From NCBI GenBank assembly GCA_026119935.1, contig JALRMH010000034.1, positions 124,001 to 188,000 on the forward strand: a stretch of 64,000 nucleotides of DNA. Reading direction: 5' to 3'. Both the position numbers and the translations under genes were made by a program. Under the pieces are notes generated by a model, which did not search any database, was not told the DNA's origin, and saw nothing but the letters and a program-made list of their open reading frames with translations. This DNA comes from Endothia cerciana (Eukaryota > Ascomycota > Sordariomycetes > Diaporthales > Cryphonectriaceae). Shown here one piece after another: positions 46,484-57,329 of this stretch. Numbering within the stretch: position 1 is the first letter of the stretch; every line of letters begins with the position of its first letter.

Positions 46484-46963
46484 CTTGTCTTGGTGATCTT
46501 GGGGGGGGTGATGGTCTTCCAATACAAGGGAAGCCTCCCGGGATCAGGAAATGATTGTCATCTGAGGCATGAATTCTTAAGAAGGCCAGTCCTCCCGTCA
46601 CGACCCATCGCTTCCTACCCGATTATACAAGAAGTTTAGAGGCCATAAAACCTCGGCCGGTTACTACGCTGTTGTAAATCCTGCAGACCCCACGCACCAT
46701 TGCTGCGTCTGACACCATGTCCAGCCATGAATTACTGGACGGTCTATTGGCGACCCAGGCATAGTGTGTCCTGCCCGTCAGCCCGTCAGCCATGTGCTAC
46801 TAAACTTCTGCAAGAGTCGGAAATCCTCTTGACCCTGGCCGTGAGCGACAGCGAGGCTTCTGCAGTTACTTGCTATTACCGTCCGAGATGCAAACTCACC
46901 TGTTGTGAATGGGAGAAAGGAACACAGTGGATGCGAACCAGACTCAATGGTATGCGAAGTAAA
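46484..46963. other. Spacer between WSC gene and HET relic
   Basis: About 480 bp upstream of the WSC gene, with no credible gene. It should contain that gene's promoter. Confidence 0.5.
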
Positions 46964-47759
46964 CTAGATAACTCGGACAGTCCGATCCTCCAGTGCGTCG
47001 AAAAGCCTCACAGCTTTTTTCGTCATACCAACCTTGGAAACCCAAACGCCACAATGACCCATCTTCCGACGCCCGAGCGCAAACAATCCTAGAACCACAG
47101 CGCGATGCTCCCGAGGCCGTGGTTTTGAATCGCCGTCCACTGATTCGGAAGCACATCTGATATAGATACTGCCTGCCATTGCCGAGAGTCCTGTATATGA
47201 TTTCCCTGCTGAAGCACACAACCGAGCACCTTCGAATTCCTGGAGAAGAGTGTCATGACGAAAGGTCCAGTCCTCACAGAGCAACACCTTGTAAGCATTC
47301 AAAATGGACACATGCCTCATGGAAATGTGTAACCCGGCAACTCCCCATCTCATGACAGTGTAGCCAGAAGACATCCTTCCAGAAGCATCTAATCCAGAGA
47401 CCTCACGGGCGATGTCCGACACACTGATACTTGCTTGGTAGTTCTTGATGCCCGGCAAGATGCTCTCTACACCCCCGGTGATGGAAGCCCATGACAATGA
47501 TGGAGCTACGTACTCCCTTGTCTGAGTACCAGGGTCGCGTTCCTGAGGGGGGGGGGGGGGACCTGCAATAGAGCAAATTCGACGGGAGGTGGTTCTGCCA
47601 CAGCGCTGCTAGGCAACGACCATGTCTCAGCCCAAGGAACTTGGCTGTTACACCACCCAGCGCAAGCAACTTGTCATTTTCGAACGTCAGACAACGACCC
47701 GAATATAGCTTGATGGCCGAATTCCAGGGGTAGATACAGTTATATATAACCTTATCGTG
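46964..47759 (-). pseudogene. C-terminal remnant of a HET-type incompatibility protein
   Basis: Read on the minus strand, the sequence fits the region C-terminal to the HET domain in fungal heterokaryon-incompatibility proteins: KLYSGRCLTFENDKLLALGG, AKFLGLRHGRCLAALWQNHL, then EYVAPSLSWASITGGVESI, continuing to a normal stop at 46964. In this family these blocks correspond to LTxxxDKLxALxGxA, YLAGLW and the YxAPSWSWAS signature. Two defects are visible. The reading frame shifts at a 14-nt homopolymer (47547-47560) between LPSNLLYCRS and the next block. Upstream of about 47760 the frame hits stops and no HET domain is readable, where sequence runs toward the AT-rich island. It is most likely a truncated pseudogene. 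A sequencing error in the homopolymer could explain the frameshift but not the missing N-terminal half. Confidence 0.65.
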
Positions 47760-47989
47760 ACGGTCTCAGTGTCTCCGGTCTGCGCTCAAATAGTTGGACT
47801 GACCCCATGATGCGGGACCAACGGAATTCTTGACCAGTAGGATTTTTCAGTGAAGAGTCTGGTGTACATTCTATACCAGACCCAGAGGGGTAAAATAGAT
47901 TGTCCGACTAGAAAGGGTGGCTTCTTGAAGTGTTGAGGCATGAGTGAAAAAGGTCTCCATTTCTGCTGCTCTATCCCACCGTGGTATAT

Positions 47990-49455
47990 GCCTGGTTGTA
48001 GAATTATATACTAAGTACTATAATTAAAAACACTAGCTATTTGAATTTAATAAAGGAGACTTAATTAAGCTATTAACTCAGAATCTATAATTCAAAAGCA
48101 AATTAAAGAAGTTAATCTCTTAGTTTATAAGCTCTTTTAGAATATTAGAACGTATTAGGATATAAGTATATTATATTACACTCTCTAATAAATACTTCTA
48201 GCTTTATAATATCTTCTCTATATTCTTCCTCGAATTATAGAAGACTTAATAGAGTCAGGCTCTTTAAAATCTACTAACTATACTTAACCTTACTAATAAT
48301 AAAGAATAGAAAGTAGAAGAGATAGTAGATTATCAGATATTTAATAGCAATAAGTATTACTTTATTAAATAGTCAGGATAGCTATTAAAGTATAATACTT
48401 AGAAACCTAAGGACTATCTAGGGAATGCTTTTTAAAAAGTAAAGTAATTCCTCTAGTAATAACTTAAAAAGAATAAGCCTTACAGACTAGCAACTTGCAT
48501 ATAAGTTGCTGATAAAGCTATAGCAATTAGAAAAAGATATAAGGATGTGTTACTAGCACTAGTCAAGTTAGAAAAGCTAGCTCCTTTATTATTTAGTGCT
48601 TATCCACCTACTCGGCTACTGCTAGCTATTAAACGCTATATCCCCTTGCTTATACTTTAGCTAGGTTGCTTCCCTAACTCTGTTTCCCTAGCGATTCTCG
48701 CCCTTGTCCTCTAGGCAACCTGCAACCTCCTTGCCCTCAGCTTACAGCTAACCTGCAGACAACTTGCTCTAATAGATCAGGGTAAAGTTAAATAGGAAGG
48801 TGTTAAAAACCTCTAGCTAAGCTAGCACTAATATAATAGCACTAGCTATTATCTGCTCCTCTAAAGTTAAATCTACTAAGTCTTTACTACCTTTATAAGT
48901 AATAACTATCTTCTTTAGAGTATTATAATACTCTAATACTATAACTAACTAAATAATATAGCCTGTATTATTAAGCTTAAAGTATAGTAGTAATAATATA
49001 GCTTTATTAAAGTCAGCTAGCTATACTAATATTTAGCTTATTAAGCACTATAATAATACTAGCAGGTTATTAACTACTTATACTCTTAAAGCTATATTAT
49101 AGTATTAGCTCTTATAGCTAAATACCTAGATAATAGTTATAGAACTATATATAGGCTTAGTAGGCTCTTGCAGAAGGCTTCTTATTGCTAGTCAGGTCCT
49201 ACTTTAATATATATGCTAAGCAAGATGCTAAGAACACAACGATAAAGCAATACTAAGCCTTAGCAACCAGCAAGCAATCCTCTTTATTAAAAGAGCACAC
49301 TAAATCTATAGCAGTGCAGGCAGACTCTCTCTAGAAATCTGCCCTTAACTACAGAAAGGCCTGCAGATGCTACAGGTTCCCCTATATACTAATAGAGTGC
49401 TAGAACACGTGTTAGATATAATACGCAGGGTAAATAAAGGATACACGCGACCTAC
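47990..49455. repeat. AT-rich island, probable RIP-mutated repeat
   Basis: Composition drops abruptly from GC-rich to strongly AT-rich, with dense TA dinucleotides (CTAGCTATT, TTAAGC, TATTAAA words) over about 1.45 kb, then recovers sharply near 49460. That is how repeat-induced point mutation leaves duplicated DNA in Pezizomycotina. A less AT-rich pocket lies at 48600-48790. No terminal repeats, transposase or reverse transcriptase could be recognised. Part of the right side appears to be the mutated body of the Cys-rich gene whose first exon lies at 49674-49456. Confidence 0.75.
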
Positions 49456-49674
49456 CTGCTAGCAGACCTTGTTGTTAGACGAACAGACGTCGCAGGCCGC
49501 AGACGACGCGTTCGGGAAGGAGCAGGTGATGCGCAGCGGCTCCTCGGCCGTAGGCACACAGTCGTACTCCGTAATGGTGGCGCACTTTAGGCACACCAAG
49601 CGCGAGACCACCCGAGGGTCCGTCCGAGTGGAGGCCTCTGAGTGGGCGGCACGCGTCGTGCGACGGGGAGGCAT
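49300..49674 (-). pseudogene. First exon of a Cys-rich (zinc-knuckle-like) gene, body mutated
   Basis: The minus strand starts at ATG 49674 and reads MPPRRTTRAAHSEASTR, then a cysteine cluster (VCLKCATITEYDC, ITCSFPNASSAACDVCSSN), a likely metal-binding fold. The frame meets TAG at 49461-49459, one base change from CAG, directly before a CAG|GTAGGT donor. A 56-nt intron follows (49455-49400) with an intact CTAAC branch site and TTCTAG acceptor. The next exon in phase has repeated TAG codons (for example 49384-49382) where CAG would restore a frame. The exon is GC-rich while everything downstream is AT-rich, so the mutation boundary falls almost exactly at the exon 1 end. The family resembles small Cys-rich proteins often found near fungal repeats; I do not know its function. 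Confidence 0.55.
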
Positions 49675-50809
49675 CGTGGCACGGGCGAGTCGGCGGCGCG
49701 GTGCGTGGTGATGGCAGGCGACAAGACGTAAGGGCGTGGCTAGGGACCGTGAAGGGTGTAGCCGATGGTAGGACAAGAGATACCGTGGCGCTGCGCAAGG
49801 GATGTGATGGGGGGCAGCGGGCAATTGGTGGTTGTGTCGGAAGGTTGTTGTGGTGGGAAGAAAAGAAGAGAAGCCTACGCGCCTTGACGCCCAGCAGCCA
49901 TCAATCAGACAACCTGTTCCCGCTATATCATTGTGACTCTGCCGGGCTTATGTGATAGGTGTTCTGACAATTATATTAGCGTAAGTAGATCTTAGGTCGT
50001 CGAGTTTCGCAATTAATAAGGTCGAAATCGATAGGATCAACAGCTAATCAGATAGTCAGTATGAGATAGATCAGATCAGGAAAAAATAAAGAAGAAAAAT
50101 AAGAAAATTTTACCTGTGACTATGATCAAGTCTTTAGGACTAATGCAGGCCATCTCCTGGTTGAATCGCTCGATAGTTGTGAATTGCATCTTCGGTATGT
50201 CATCATTGTCTGCTGTCACAGAAGTTGGGAGGGTAGATATGGACAGAGGCGATGCGGCCATCGTGGATATAGAAGAGTTGAGACTTTAGAAATTGAAATT
50301 GTGTTCTGGTCGAGGTGTTTGTTGGTGGCAGAAGGAAGAAAAGGAGATCTGGGAAGGAAAGGGACCTGGGAAGGAAAGGGACCTGGGAAGGAAAGGGATC
50401 TTTGTTTGTCCAGGTTTGATTGTCGACTTGAGCCAAAACCCGCAGCCACTACACGCAGTTTTGGCCTGCCGCGGGACACTTAGTCAGCACTGGAGCTACC
50501 CTTGAAAGCCCCCATGGCGCAGCGATTTTAAGCCTTAATAGCGGTTTACAGTGCATTTTCGAGCCCCACATTAGTGCATTCACCTCATCTTCGACCTCCA
50601 TTTTTTGTCTGATCAGTGCAGACCTACACTTCTTTTCAATCCAAACGCCGACCACAAACATCACGTCGAAGTTCACAACGACTTTAGGGCTCTGAACATC
50701 ATCTCGTTGGCACATCGGCACAGATCTCTGCACATCTCACCTGCAATCACGTCGATGGCCACCTTCGTCTGAAATTTTGTCAACACCCATCACACCTCCA
50801 CCAGTCATC
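49675..50809. other. Intergenic region with 17-bp tandem repeat
   Basis: A 1.1-kb spacer containing the upstream region of the E2-binding-protein gene and an A-rich stretch (50080-50110). A three-copy 17-bp repeat lies at 50351-50401. No credible gene. Confidence 0.55.
50351..50401. repeat. 17-bp tandem repeat, three copies
   Basis: Three adjacent copies of GGGAAGGAAAGGGACCT; the third has one change (ATC for ACC). It is purine-rich and lies about 410 bp upstream of the start of the E2-binding-protein gene. Confidence 0.9.
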
Positions 50810-52422
50810 ATGGCTGCCCTCTCTCACCCATCTTCTTCTTCAGCTGTTGCCTCGTCGACGCAGCGGCCCCTGCCTTCAATCTACGCTGAGTTTCTGCCAA
50901 AGCTCGGTTGGATCTCAGTCGTCATCCACCTGCCTACTCCGTCCACCCACTGCACAAAGGTTATCGTTTCTGCTGACGCATCGCGACTCTATGTCTGGCA
51001 TGAGCGCATCACCACTGAGCTGACCCTCCCTGCTAAGTCACGCCTGGCAGGCGAGCACCTTCCTGAGGTGATACCCCCAGGGCTTGATAAGATGAGCTGG
51101 CGGTTGGCAGCCCGACAGGATGAGCTCGTTGGCGGTGTCTCAGACCCGATGGGGATGGTTCACTGGTCCGCAGCGGCTCTCAACCCGAACGTGGATGTTG
51201 TCTGTCGGGCATGTGAGGCTGTTATCGTGCCGAAGGACAATGTGAAGGAGTGGAAAGATCTCCCTAGCGAGAATTGGGCAGAGATGATGGAGTTCTGGCA
51301 CTGTCATAAACCGACCACCAACGGCCACAGCGAGATGAATGGAGCAAGCGGCCAGGGCCAACACGACGAGAAGGCTTCCGAGAGTGAGCTTGCCTCACGT
51401 GGCTATGGTGCAAACTCGGCGATCATTGCCCACGAAGGCGTGGGCTTTGTGGACTTGATAAAGATGTTGTTTCACACGGAGGACTGCCAGTCTCTCATGG
51501 TAAGCAGCACCCTGATCCTGACCTTACTACATCCCCACCCCCGCCCCCCTTTTCCCACACAGAATCTTGGATCGGGCACAAAGAAGGTCGCCAGACTGGA
51601 AGATCGTAGAACCTCCACCATGTCTCGGTTGCATCGATACAAGTGCCCAAGAGGGAACAGATCTGACTCGTCTTGCCTTGAGCAAGCTGCCAAGGAGCTT
51701 ACGAACTCTCGTCTTGGCGATGTGGTCTGTTTGCTCCAAGGCAGAGAGACAGAATGACTCGACCTTTCGCGAAAATATTCGAAGTTTGTGAATAGGTTCA
51801 GATTGCTCCGAGTTACATATAGTGAGCCTCTGACATCCACACACCACAAGTACTAACTTGGATACAGATGGTGCTGAATGGGGCTGAGGATGCAACTGTC
51901 CCGCCCATGCAGACTGTGCAGACTCCTCCCGACACCTCGTCTGTCGTCTCTTGCCCCGGCTGTGGCACCCAACTAGGCCTGTTCGAACCCCGGAAGAGCG
52001 GCTTTTCGCTGTTCAAGTGGAAGGTCAATCTCGCTAACGTCCCTGTCGGCTACCTGCCGCTGGCGGATCCGCCCACCATCTCTCACTGCCTGGCTGATGC
52101 ACTGAGCGAAACGCAAGCCCGCACCGGCTCGGCCAAGGTTGTCCTGCAGGGAGACAAGGAGGCTATCACAGTCTGGATTTTGAACCCGCGCATCAAGTTC
52201 TCCTGCAAGGAGAAGCAGAAGGTCCCCGCCACGAAGCTGCTCTTCCAGAACAAGGCCATGGAAGAGGAGGAGGAGATTTACCTGCCTGACAGCGTCATCA
52301 AGGAGGTCCGCGGCATCTTGCAAGAGAGCAACAATTATCTGCCTCCAGACGAGAAGACAAAGGTCTTTAACGCCGCGGAGGGAGTCTGGACTGTGGCGCT
52401 CCTTGAGCGCCTGGAGTGTTGA
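50810..52422 (+). CDS. E2-binding / HECT_2-type E3-like protein (Ipa1/UBE3D family)
   Basis: A member of the UBE3D/Ipa1 family, whose human protein binds the E2 enzyme UBE2C and is described as an E3-like ligase; yeast Ipa1 has been linked to mRNA 3' processing. Exon 1 50810-51499 (230 codons) and the last exon 51868-52422 (184 codons plus stop) are clear. They carry the family cysteines VVCRACEAVIVPKDN, EFWHCHKP and VSCPGCGTQLGLF, and AIIAHEGVGFVDLI. The middle is unresolved. A 63-nt intron (51500-51562, GTAAGC...CACAG) is stop-free and in frame, and the exon after it (from 51563) is open to 51757. One possible donor is GTCTGT at 51725, giving 468 aa. A perfect TACTAAC branch and ATACAG acceptor precede 51868; a GTGAGC at 51822 is another possible partner. 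Confidence 0.78.
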
Positions 52423-53163
52423 GTGCCTTGTCGAGGCTGATCTCGTGGCCCTGCGGGACTCACGCCCGAACTAAAGAGCGTATATCTTCGAGGCGACTGA
52501 TATCTTTGTCGCTCATATTCTGGGCGTCCTGTGTGAACCTACGGTGGGGCCTCTTGCCATGTTTCGAGTACGTTGACGTATCTCGCCCACAAGACATTTG
52601 TGGTGCGAAACATGAGGACGCACTCGGGAACATTGCGCGCATCAGATCGCAGGAAATCAAGTAAGGGCCGGCAATGAAGGCGAGGAAAGTGATGCGGCTA
52701 TGCACTACTGCAGCTTCGTGTGGGCATCATAGTTTCGGAAGATGGATGGATGGGAACGATACGGAACTGCATAGAGAGGGTTTTCTCAAGGCTGCATATT
52801 TGTGGGAGTTCAGGTGGGATTACCAAGATACCCTTAAAGTGGAAAACAATGATTCCTTTTGAGAATGAGGTTAGCTTGATACAGGGCTCTGAAGTTGCGA
52901 ATACTCGTGCTGATATGGGCGCAGTCAAATTTCGGTGGTTTGAGGTGGTGCAAATTAGAAGATGCAACCCAGCAAATGACTAAGCAGGACTCGCCTATGG
53001 TGGGACCGCAGTTATCCACTCCAGCCTTGTGCCAAATTCAACGACACCTCTTTATTTCCGCGACCTTGCCACTGCCAGCACAACATCATCACGCCAAACC
53101 CGTCCATCTCTCCACATCCTTGACGAGAAGTACACGATACATGTAGTCAGACAATCTGTTGCA
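52423..53163. other. Intergenic spacer upstream of SF3B1
   Basis: About 740 bp between two plus-strand genes with no credible gene. It holds the 3' flank of the E2-binding-protein gene and the SF3B1 promoter and leader. The frame of SF3B1 is open for 45 codons upstream of its ATG but without another ATG. Confidence 0.55.
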
Positions 53164-56100
53164 ATGTCGGACTCTGAATTCGACCAGATCCGCAAGCTGC
53201 AGGCGGAGCGCAACGCCGCCGCGGCAGCCAAGAAAGGCAGCTCACGCGACCTCTCCTCTCAGCGCGAGTCCTCCACCAAGGCCAGCCTAACCGAGGCCTT
53301 CGACACCGACCTGTACGACAGATCCTCCGACAGATTCGCCGGCTACCACACCTCCATCCCCGCGGCGGACGACGATGAGATGGACGTCGACGGCGGCGAC
53401 GACGGCTCCCGCCGCTTGGTCGGCCAGTACACGGCGACGCGCGCGCAGATTGACGAGTTCGCGCGCGGCGAGGGCGTCGAGGAGGATGACGTCCTTGCCG
53501 GGCGTGGCGAACGCAGCAACCGCATCACGGACCGCGAGACGGACTACCAGAAACGGAGGTTCAACCGCGTGCTGACGCCCACGCGCGCCGACCCGTTTGC
53601 CGCGAACAGGCAGGCAGGCGCAGCGGACGGAGACGGGGAGACGTACAGGGACATCATGGAGAAGGCCGAACTCGAGCGCGAGGAGGAGAGGGTCAGGAGG
53701 GCGATCGAGGACCGGATGAAGAACGGCGATGGGGCTAAGAGCGAGGAGGTGGAGCACAAGCCGACACTGACCGAGGGCGACAAGGAAAACCAGGAGGCCG
53801 GCTCTACGGAGGCTGCCGCTGGGCGGAAGCGCAAGAAGAGGTGGGATGTGGCGACGACTGAGGAGGCGACACCTGCGCCGGAGACCAAGAAGAGATCGCG
53901 GTGGGATGAGGCCCCTGCGATTCCTGTGCCTGGGGTAGATGCCCCCAAGAAACGCTCTCGGTGGGACCAGGCCCCAGCTGCTACGCCGATTGGCAACGCA
54001 GGACTGGCGACGCCAATGCATCCGTCTCAGGGGTCCGCACTGCCAATGGCGCCTCTCGGAAATGATGTCTCGGCACGCAACGCGCCCATCAGCGATGAAG
54101 AGCTCGATGCTATCCTGCCGGGCGAGGCGGAGGGGTACAAGGTTCTTGAGCCGCCTCCGGGATACGCCCCGGTGCGCGCCCCGGCTCACAAACTCCTGCA
54201 AACCCCTGCTCCAACGGGCGGTTTCATGATGCAGGATCCCAACTCTGCTCGCATGGCCGCGCATCAGCTCCCGAAGGAGATTCCCGGTGTCGGCGACCTG
54301 CAGTTCTTCAAGCCGGAGGATATGCAATACTTCTCTAAGCTGACGGAGAGCGTTGACGAGGAGCACTTGAGCGTGGAGGAGCTCAAGGAGAGAAAGATCA
54401 TGAGATTGTTGCTGAAGATCAAGAACGGTACACCGCCCATGCGAAAGACTGCCCTGCGACAGCTGACCGACAATGCCCGAAGCTTCGGTGCCGGCCCGCT
54501 GTTCAATCAGATCCTCCCATTGCTCATGGAGCGCACACTCGAGGACCAGGAACGCCACTTGCTTGTCAAGGTCATTGACAGAGTTTTGTACAAGCTTGAT
54601 GAGCTGGTGAGGCCCTACACGCACAAGATTCTGGTGGTCATCGAGCCCCTGCTTATCGATCAAGACTACTACGCCCGGGTGGAAGGCCGCGAGATCATCT
54701 CCAACTTGGCGAAAGCTGCTGGCCTGTCGACCATGATCAGCACAATGCGGCCGGACATTGACCATGTTGACGAGTACGTGCGGAACACCACGGCTCGAGC
54801 CTTCGCTGTCGTTGCTTCGGCACTCGGCATACCTGCGCTTATTCCCTTCTTGCGAGCCGTCACTCGGACGAAAAAGAGCTGGCAGGCAAGGCACACGGGT
54901 GTCAAGATCGTGCAGCAGATTGCTATTCTCATGGGCTGCTCTGTCCTGCCGCATCTTACCGACTTGGTGGAGTGCATCCGGCCTAACCTGAACGACGAGC
55001 AGACCAAGGTGCGCACCGTCACCGCTCTTGCCACCGCGGCATTGGCGGAAGCCGCCAATCCATATGGTATTGAGAGTTTTGATAGCATCCTCAACCCTCT
55101 GTGGACTGGCACCAAGCGGCAAAGGGGAAAGAATCTGGCAGCTTTCCTCAAGGCTGTCGGGTTCATCATTCCCCTGATGGACGAGGAATATGCCAACTAC
55201 TACACATCGCAGATCATGGACGTCGTCCTGCGAGAGTTCCAGAGCCCTGACGATGAAATGAGGCGAGTCGTCCTAACTGTTCTGTCCAAGATGTCACAGA
55301 CAGAAGGTGTCACGGCGGGTTATCTCAAGTCTCATGTGCTTGATGATTTCTTCTCCAACTTCTGGGTCCGAAGAGTCGCTCTCGACAAGCGAAATTATCG
55401 ATCGGTTGTCGAGACGACATGCGATCTCGGACAGAAGGTCGGTGTCAGCGAGATCCTGGAAAGGATTGTGGGTAACCTGAAAGACGAGAGCGAAGCGTAT
55501 CGCAAGATGACTGTGGAGACAATCGAGAAGCTGGTCGCCTCACTGGGTGCCGCTGACATTGGTGAGCGTCTGGAAGAACGGCTCATCGACGGAATTCTGC
55601 ACTCTTTCCAGGAGCAATCTGTCGAGGACGTTGTCGTCCTCAACGCTTTCGGCTCGTGCGTCAACGCGCTTGGCACTCGCACCAAGCCTTACCTCCCGCA
55701 GATCGTCAGTACCATCCTCTGGCGACTCAACAACAAGACCGCGCAGACGCGTCAGCAAGCCGCGGACCTCATCTCGCGCATTGCCATGGTAATGGCGCAG
55801 TGCGGGGAGGACGCCCTGCTGGGCAAACTCGGCATCGTGCTTTACGAATACCTGGGTGAGGAATACCCTGAAGTCCTCGGTGCCATCCTCGGCGCCCTAC
55901 GGTCCATTGTGACCGTCGTTGGTATCAACCAAATGCAGCCGCCCATCAAGGACTTGCTGCCACGCTTGACGCCTATCCTGCGAAACCGTCACGAGCGCGT
56001 GCAGGAGAATGTTGTCGACCTTGTTGGACGAATTGCGGATAGAGGTCCCGAGTCTGTCAACGCGCGAGAGTGGATGCGTATCTGCTTCGAGCTGCTCGAC

Positions 56101-56956
56101 ATGCTCAAGGCGCACAAGAAGGGCATTCGAAGGGCTGCCAATAACACCTTTGGTTTTATCGCCAAGGCAATTGGTCCGCAGGATGTGCTGGCGACGTTGT
56201 TGTCGAACTTGAGGGTTCAGGAGCGCCAGAGTCGTGTCAACACCGCTGTGGTGAGTAACAACCCCAGCCCACTCCTTCTACACAAGATCCTCCCTACATC
56301 ACACACACTCATCACACATGCATCTCTTTCATTGCGTCACTCTTAGTCCCACACCCGTCTGTTGTCTTCCTTCGCTAACATGTCCTCAGGCTATCGGTAT
56401 TGTGGCGGAAACTTGTGCCCCATTCACAGTTCTTCCTGCCATCATGAATGAATACGCCTCTGTCGCCGAGCTCAACGTGCGCACTGGTGTTCTCAAGTCG
56501 CTCTCCTTCCTTTTCGAATATATTGGCGAGATGGCCAAAGATTACGTCTACGCCGTGGTGCCCCTGCTCGAGGACGCCCTGATCGACAGGGATCAAGTGC
56601 ACCGACAGACGGCCGCCTCCGTGGTCAAGCACATCGCCCTAGGCGTCGTCGGTCTTGGTCTGGAAGATGCAATGCTCCACTGCCTCAACCTAATCCTGCC
56701 CAATGCGTACGAGCAGTCCCCTCACGTGATCGACCGGGTAATCGAGGCCATCGAGGCGATTCGCGTGGCTATCGGACCAGGGCTGGTGATGAATTACGTC
56801 TGGGCAGGTCTGTTCCACCCGGCGAGGAAGGTCAGGCAGCCGTTCTGGAGGATGTATAATGATGCGTATGTCATGCAAGCGGACGCGATGGTCCCATATT
56901 ATCCGAATTTGACGGAGGAGGGGATCGATAGGGGGGAATTGGGGATCATATTGTAG
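53164..56956 (+). CDS. SF3B1: Splicing factor 3B subunit 1 (U2 snRNP), 2 exons
   Basis: The large HEAT-repeat scaffold of SF3b (Hsh155 in yeast, Prp10 in fission yeast). It clamps the branch-site adenosine-U2 duplex during prespliceosome assembly, in the nucleus. Exon 1 53164-56250, intron 56251-56389 (139 nt, GTGAGT, branch CTAAC, CTCAG), exon 2 56390-56956; 1217 aa, phase 0, close to the family norm. The N-terminal third is charged and carries Trp ligand motifs of the U2AF-homology type (KKRWDVA, KKRSRWDEAPA, KKRSRWDQAPA, about residues 222-270). HEAT repeats then run to the end with near-universal blocks, for example YVRNTTARAFAVVASALGIP, RHTGVKIVQQIAILMG, DEQTKVRT and LFEYIGEMAKDYVYAV. 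The start at MSDSEFDQIRKLQAER fits family N-termini. Confidence 0.98.
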
Positions 56957-57329
56957 TGGGTGGAAGAGTGCTGAGCATGGCTATAATGTGGGATAACTGC
57001 ATTGGAGGTCGTTTGCACTCTGCGACTATTCGTCGTGCGTGATAGCGTCTGTTTCTGTGACGCTGTCATGGCTATCGTTCAGGGATGTGTATGGAATATA
57101 ACAACCTTCACCGTGTTCGATATCATCACATGGACGCAGCCGGGGTTGGCAGGAAGCGCTTGGGATAGCCGGTTAGATTGCTTGTAATTGAATCAAAGGC
57201 TCCAGAATTCGTCCGCAGTTCCGCCCGCAACGACCACAGCCAAGGGCAATTCGAGAGTCGTGATGCGGACGTCATTCTCTAGTCGGCTTCGGCCCATCGC
57301 GCTCTTCCATCTACGTAAGTGTCGCGAAA

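Noticed and set aside
45788..46522. Frameshift or pseudogene in the WSC gene
   Set aside because: A 73-nt intron with GTGAGC donor and GGCAG acceptor joins the two frames in phase 0, so no defect is needed.
53287..55122. 611-codon minus-strand frame
   Set aside because: It lies wholly inside SF3B1 exon 1 on the opposite strand. Such shadows are common in GC-biased genes, and it has no domain of its own.
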